Assembly: GCA_002763035.1 (NCBI GenBank) | Contig: PFDC01000079.1 | Coordinates: 1 to 5,450, forward strand | Origin: Candidatus Pacearchaeota archaeon CG10_big_fil_rev_8_21_14_0_10_35_13 | GTDB lineage: Archaea > Nanobdellota > Nanobdellia > Pacearchaeales > GW2011-AR1 | Length of the DNA stretch: 5,450 bases | Reading direction: 5' to 3' | Part shown: positions 4,326 to 5,450 of the stretch, in pieces | Layout: each line of letters starts with the position of its first letter | Numbering within the stretch: position 1 is the first letter of the stretch | The notes under the pieces: generated by a model | Databases searched by the model: none | Told to the model about the DNA's origin: nothing | Seen by the model: the letters and a program-made list of their open reading frames with translations, nothing else | Program-made: the position numbers and the translations under genes

Positions 4326-4346
4326 CTTATTTTTAGCGGTTTTTAC

Positions 4347-4354
4347 TATTTAAA
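4347..4354 (-). promoter_or_regulatory. TATA box of the QT-repeat HTH gene
   Basis: TTTAAATA on the minus strand, with its upstream end 29 nt from ATG 4325; AAAAGG precedes it. The long pyrimidine-rich stretch 4355-4470 further upstream holds no gene that I can support. Confidence 0.6.
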
Positions 4355-4470
4355 CCTTTTCTTTCTTTCTCTTTCCGTCGGTGTTTTTTCTTATTTTCTC
4401 TCTTTTCTTCTTCTTTTCACCCTATTTCCTGTAATATCTTTTTTACAGACACATCTTTTTTCTCATTTCT

Positions 4471-4552
4471 TAAACAGCTGTTTATGTTTTAAACATATTG
4501 TATTAGTGCTCTTAAACACCTGTTTATGCCTGTTTAAACACCCTTAAACACC
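4471..4552. repeat. Iteron-like cluster in the divergent intergenic region
   Basis: AAACAGCTGTTT is at 4472-4483, AAACACCTGTTT at 4514-4525, the palindrome TGTTTAAACA at 4531-4540, and AAACACC half-copies at 4535-4541 and 4546-4552. The 26-bp block 4471-4496 matches the coding block 4054-4079 at 25 of 26 positions (difference: G 4067 versus A 4484). The cluster lies about 120-200 bp upstream of the minus-strand HTH promoter and 70-150 bp upstream of the membrane-protein promoter, so it could serve as operator, enhancer or partition sites. Confidence 0.7.
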
Positions 4553-4619
4553 CTCAACCCCCCTATTTCCTATGCAACTTTATATTTTCTTCTCATCTTT
4601 TTTTATTTTTTTAGTAACC

Positions 4620-4627
4620 TTTATATA
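4620..4627 (+). promoter_or_regulatory. TATA box upstream of the small membrane protein
   Basis: TTTATATA begins 43 nt before the main ATG (4663) but exactly 29 nt before an out-of-frame ATG at 4649. By the window's spacing rule, transcription should begin at 4649. Confidence 0.6.
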
Positions 4628-4648
4628 TTCTTTTCTCGTCGGTATTTG

Positions 4649-4690
4649 ATGGAGGTGTTTTTATGGCTAAAGTTTATAACAATTTTTTAA
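4649..4690 (+). CDS. 13-codon overlapping leader ORF
   Basis: ATG 4649 to TAA 4688-4690 encodes MEVFLWLKFITIF and overlaps the first nine codons of the membrane-protein gene in another frame. Its ATG sits where a leaderless start is expected (TATA octamer starting 29 nt upstream), and its codons 1-3 contain the SD of the main gene. Ribosomes starting on the leaderless AUG would pass across the SD and the main start, so it could tune or block main-ORF translation. The peptide may have no function of its own, and the transcript may begin slightly downstream. Confidence 0.35.
   Translation: MEVFLWLKFITIF
4651..4657 (+). promoter_or_regulatory. Shine-Dalgarno of the small membrane protein
   Basis: GGAGGTG, 5 nt before ATG 4663, is a full match to the archaeal anti-SD. 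It fixes ATG 4663 as the start and is the only convincing SD with normal spacing in the window. Confidence 0.8.
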
Positions 4691-4935
4691 GACTTAATTC
4701 ATCAAAGTTTGGTTTGGCTCTTGGTATTCTTGCTGGTGTTTGTATGCTTTTTACTAGTCTTTTGGCTGCTGCTGGTGTTGGTACTGTTTGGATTCCTTTA
4801 ATCCAATCTTTCTATGTTGGTTATGGTCTTAGTTTTGGTGGTGTCCTTCTTGGAGTTCTTTATGCTTTCCTTGATGGTTTCATTGGTGGTTGGATTCTTG
4901 CTGTTCTTTATAACAAGCTTCTATCCCATGACTAG
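4663..4935 (+). CDS. Small glycine-rich membrane protein, holin-like
   Basis: A 90-aa protein with a short polar, basic N-terminus. A first membrane helix spans about 16-38 (FGLALGILAGVCMLFTSLLAA). A glycine-rich segment at about 50-66 contains YVGYG-x-SFGG. A second helix at about 66-84 contains D71-GFIGGW, then AVLYNKLL. The pattern of an LGLALG start, GYG in the loop, a conserved DGFIGG and a final YNKLL matches a family of tiny archaeal and bacterial membrane proteins often labelled bacteriophage holin. Whether these lyse cells is doubtful. The buried Asp and closely spaced glycines suggest helix packing or oligomerisation. T-ending codons are extreme. It is translated from an SD-led mRNA, unlike its leaderless neighbours. 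Two ACTAGT hexamers (4931-4936, 4942-4947) could form a hairpin over the stop codon. Confidence 0.75.
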   Translation: MAKVYNNFLRLNSSKFGLALGILAGVCMLFTSLLAAAGVGTVWIPLIQSFYVGYGLSFGGVLLGVLYAFLDGFIGGWILAVLYNKLLSHD

Positions 4936-5017
4936 TCAATAACTAGTTCCTTAATTCATTATTTTTCTTTTTTTCTTTACTTATTTCCCTTCCATACATT
5001 CCTATCATTGATTAAAT

Positions 5018-5047
5018 CTTCCTGCTTGTGGGAAGTTTGGTTTTTTT
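5018..5047 (+). terminator. Hairpin plus T-run terminator of the membrane-protein gene
   Basis: CTTCC (5018-5022) and GGAAG (5031-5035) enclose an 8-nt loop, followed by TTTGGTTTTTTT. This is the classic order of stem then oligo-T, about 80 nt after the stop and before the next promoter. Confidence 0.55.
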
Positions 5048-5078
5048 CATCTTTCTTATCTTTTTCATCATAATAATC

Positions 5079-5086
5079 CTTAAATA
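5079..5086 (+). promoter_or_regulatory. TATA box of the partial gene at the right edge
   Basis: CTTAAATA starts 29 nt before ATG 5108 and is preceded by ATAATC, as before the genes at 142 and (with an extra A) 1942. Confidence 0.55.
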
Positions 5087-5107
5087 CTTCATCTTTTTCT
5101 TATATTT

Positions 5108-5450
5108 ATGGTTGTTTTTGATGCTACCGGTAATAATCTTGATGGTTATTTAGAAGAACCTCGTTCAAATCCTGGGGCTACTGTTGATTCTCTTCCTACT
5201 TTTAATGATGATCTTTTTGTTGGGGGTATTGGTGGCAATGTTTATTACTTCATAGGTGAGGGTTCTTTTCTTGTTATGGGTGACCGGCCTAAAGTTTACT
5301 CTAATTGTGAGCTTGATGATACGTACTTTCCTGTTTCTATTAATGGGGTGGTTGGTACTGGTCCTCGTAGCGTAGATATTGTTACCTTCACAAAATATAA
5401 TCCTTCTCGTGCTTCTCATGTTCAGGCCTCTGAGCTTTTGACTGTTTTGT
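5108..5450 (+). CDS. Unrecognised beta-rich protein, N-terminal 114 residues (runs off the window)
   Basis: An open frame runs from ATG 5108 to the window edge with no stop. ATG 5108 is chosen from the leaderless TATA spacing. The visible part starts MVVFDATGNNLDGYLEEPRS, has no signal peptide or membrane helix, and is rich in Gly, Val, Asp and aromatic residues in strand-like alternation. Examples are LFVGGIGGNVYYFIGEG at about 37-53 and VSINGVVGTGPRSVDIVTFT at about 77-96, suggesting a beta-sandwich or repeat-type structural or binding protein. One Cys (residue 68) is present. Codon use is strongly T-ending (GTT, GGT, GAT, TCT), as in the 142 and 4663 genes, consistent with good expression. 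I cannot name a family. The frame is real on codon bias; opposite-strand reading in this region is a shadow. Confidence 0.7.
   Translation, partial: MVVFDATGNNLDGYLEEPRSNPGATVDSLPTFNDDLFVGGIGGNVYYFIGEGSFLVMGDRPKVYSNCELDDTYFPVSINGVVGTGPRSVDIVTFTKYNPSRASHVQASELLTVL

Noticed and set aside
4084..4547. Hydrophobic plus-strand ORFs (4084-4353 and 4209-4547)
   Set aside because: They are antisense shadows of the Lys/Glu-rich minus-strand HTH gene and its pyrimidine-rich upstream region; TTT/CTT/TCT codons arise from the reverse of AAA/AAG/AGA.
3999..4552. CRISPR array
   Set aside because: Repeats are 12-26 bp, irregularly spaced, partly tandem and partly coding; there are no uniform spacers and no cas genes.
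4375..4647. CGTCGGTRTTT shared by 4375-4386 and 4637-4647
   Set aside because: An 11-bp match in low-complexity, pyrimidine-rich sequence with no positional logic relative to promoters.
5005..5100. Minus-strand Lys/Asp-rich open stretch ending in PNFPQAGRFNQ as a gene remnant
   Set aside because: It has no start or promoter, overlaps the terminator hairpin and the TATA box of the 5108 gene, and the short open length is expected in purine-biased DNA.
5165..5419. 84-codon minus-strand ORF
   Set aside because: It is the shadow of the plus-strand gene starting at 5108, which has the proper promoter and codon bias.

Overview
The window looks like archaeal DNA, AT-rich and leaderless in style. 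Seven of the eight initiator codons I assign have a TATA-like octamer whose first base lies exactly 29 nt upstream of the ATG, leaving no room for a 5' UTR. The one gene with a good Shine-Dalgarno (GGAGGTG) matches the archaeal/bacterial anti-SD. Small proteins, winged-helix regulators, T-ending codons and a LAGLIDADG endonuclease would suit a DPANN-type archaeon (Woesearchaeota/Pacearchaeota-like) or an element integrated in one. That lineage is inference; no marker gene is present.

Layout. 2-82: probable C-terminal end of an upstream gene. 142-576: SecB-like chaperone gene. 603-1232 (minus) and 1321-1593 (plus): a divergent pair, an unrecognised 209-aa protein and a 90-aa winged-helix protein. 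The pair is bracketed by two near-identical copies of a 19-bp direct repeat. 1594-1941: no intact gene, but a bulged stem-loop, the second repeat copy and a C-terminal remnant of what looks like an AlkD-type DNA alkylation repair gene. 1942-2922: coiled coil, low-complexity linker and HTH protein with a (CAGA)7 microsatellite inside the frame. 2957-3469: free-standing single-motif LAGLIDADG endonuclease. 3470-3704: pyrimidine-rich, repetitive, apparently non-coding. 3705-4325 (minus): a second coiled coil, QT-repeat linker and HTH protein, apparently a paralogue of the first. 4326-4662: intergenic region with an iteron-like cluster related to sequence inside the 3705-4325 coding region. 4663-4935: small glycine-rich membrane protein of holin-like type. 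5108-5450: start of an unrecognised beta-rich protein that runs off the window.

The most interesting signal is the pair of related coiled-coil/HTH genes. Each has a linker-coding segment that is repetitive at the DNA level: a tetranucleotide tract with nearby out-of-frame stops in one, and in the other a 12-bp near-palindrome read in two different frames and repeated in the intergenic region. This suggests DNA sites embedded in coding sequence (self-recognition, autoregulation or partition-type sites), or slippage switching of a DNA-binding protein. A second signal is a 13-codon ORF at 4649 that obeys the window's leaderless promoter rule exactly and overlaps the SD and start of the membrane-protein gene.
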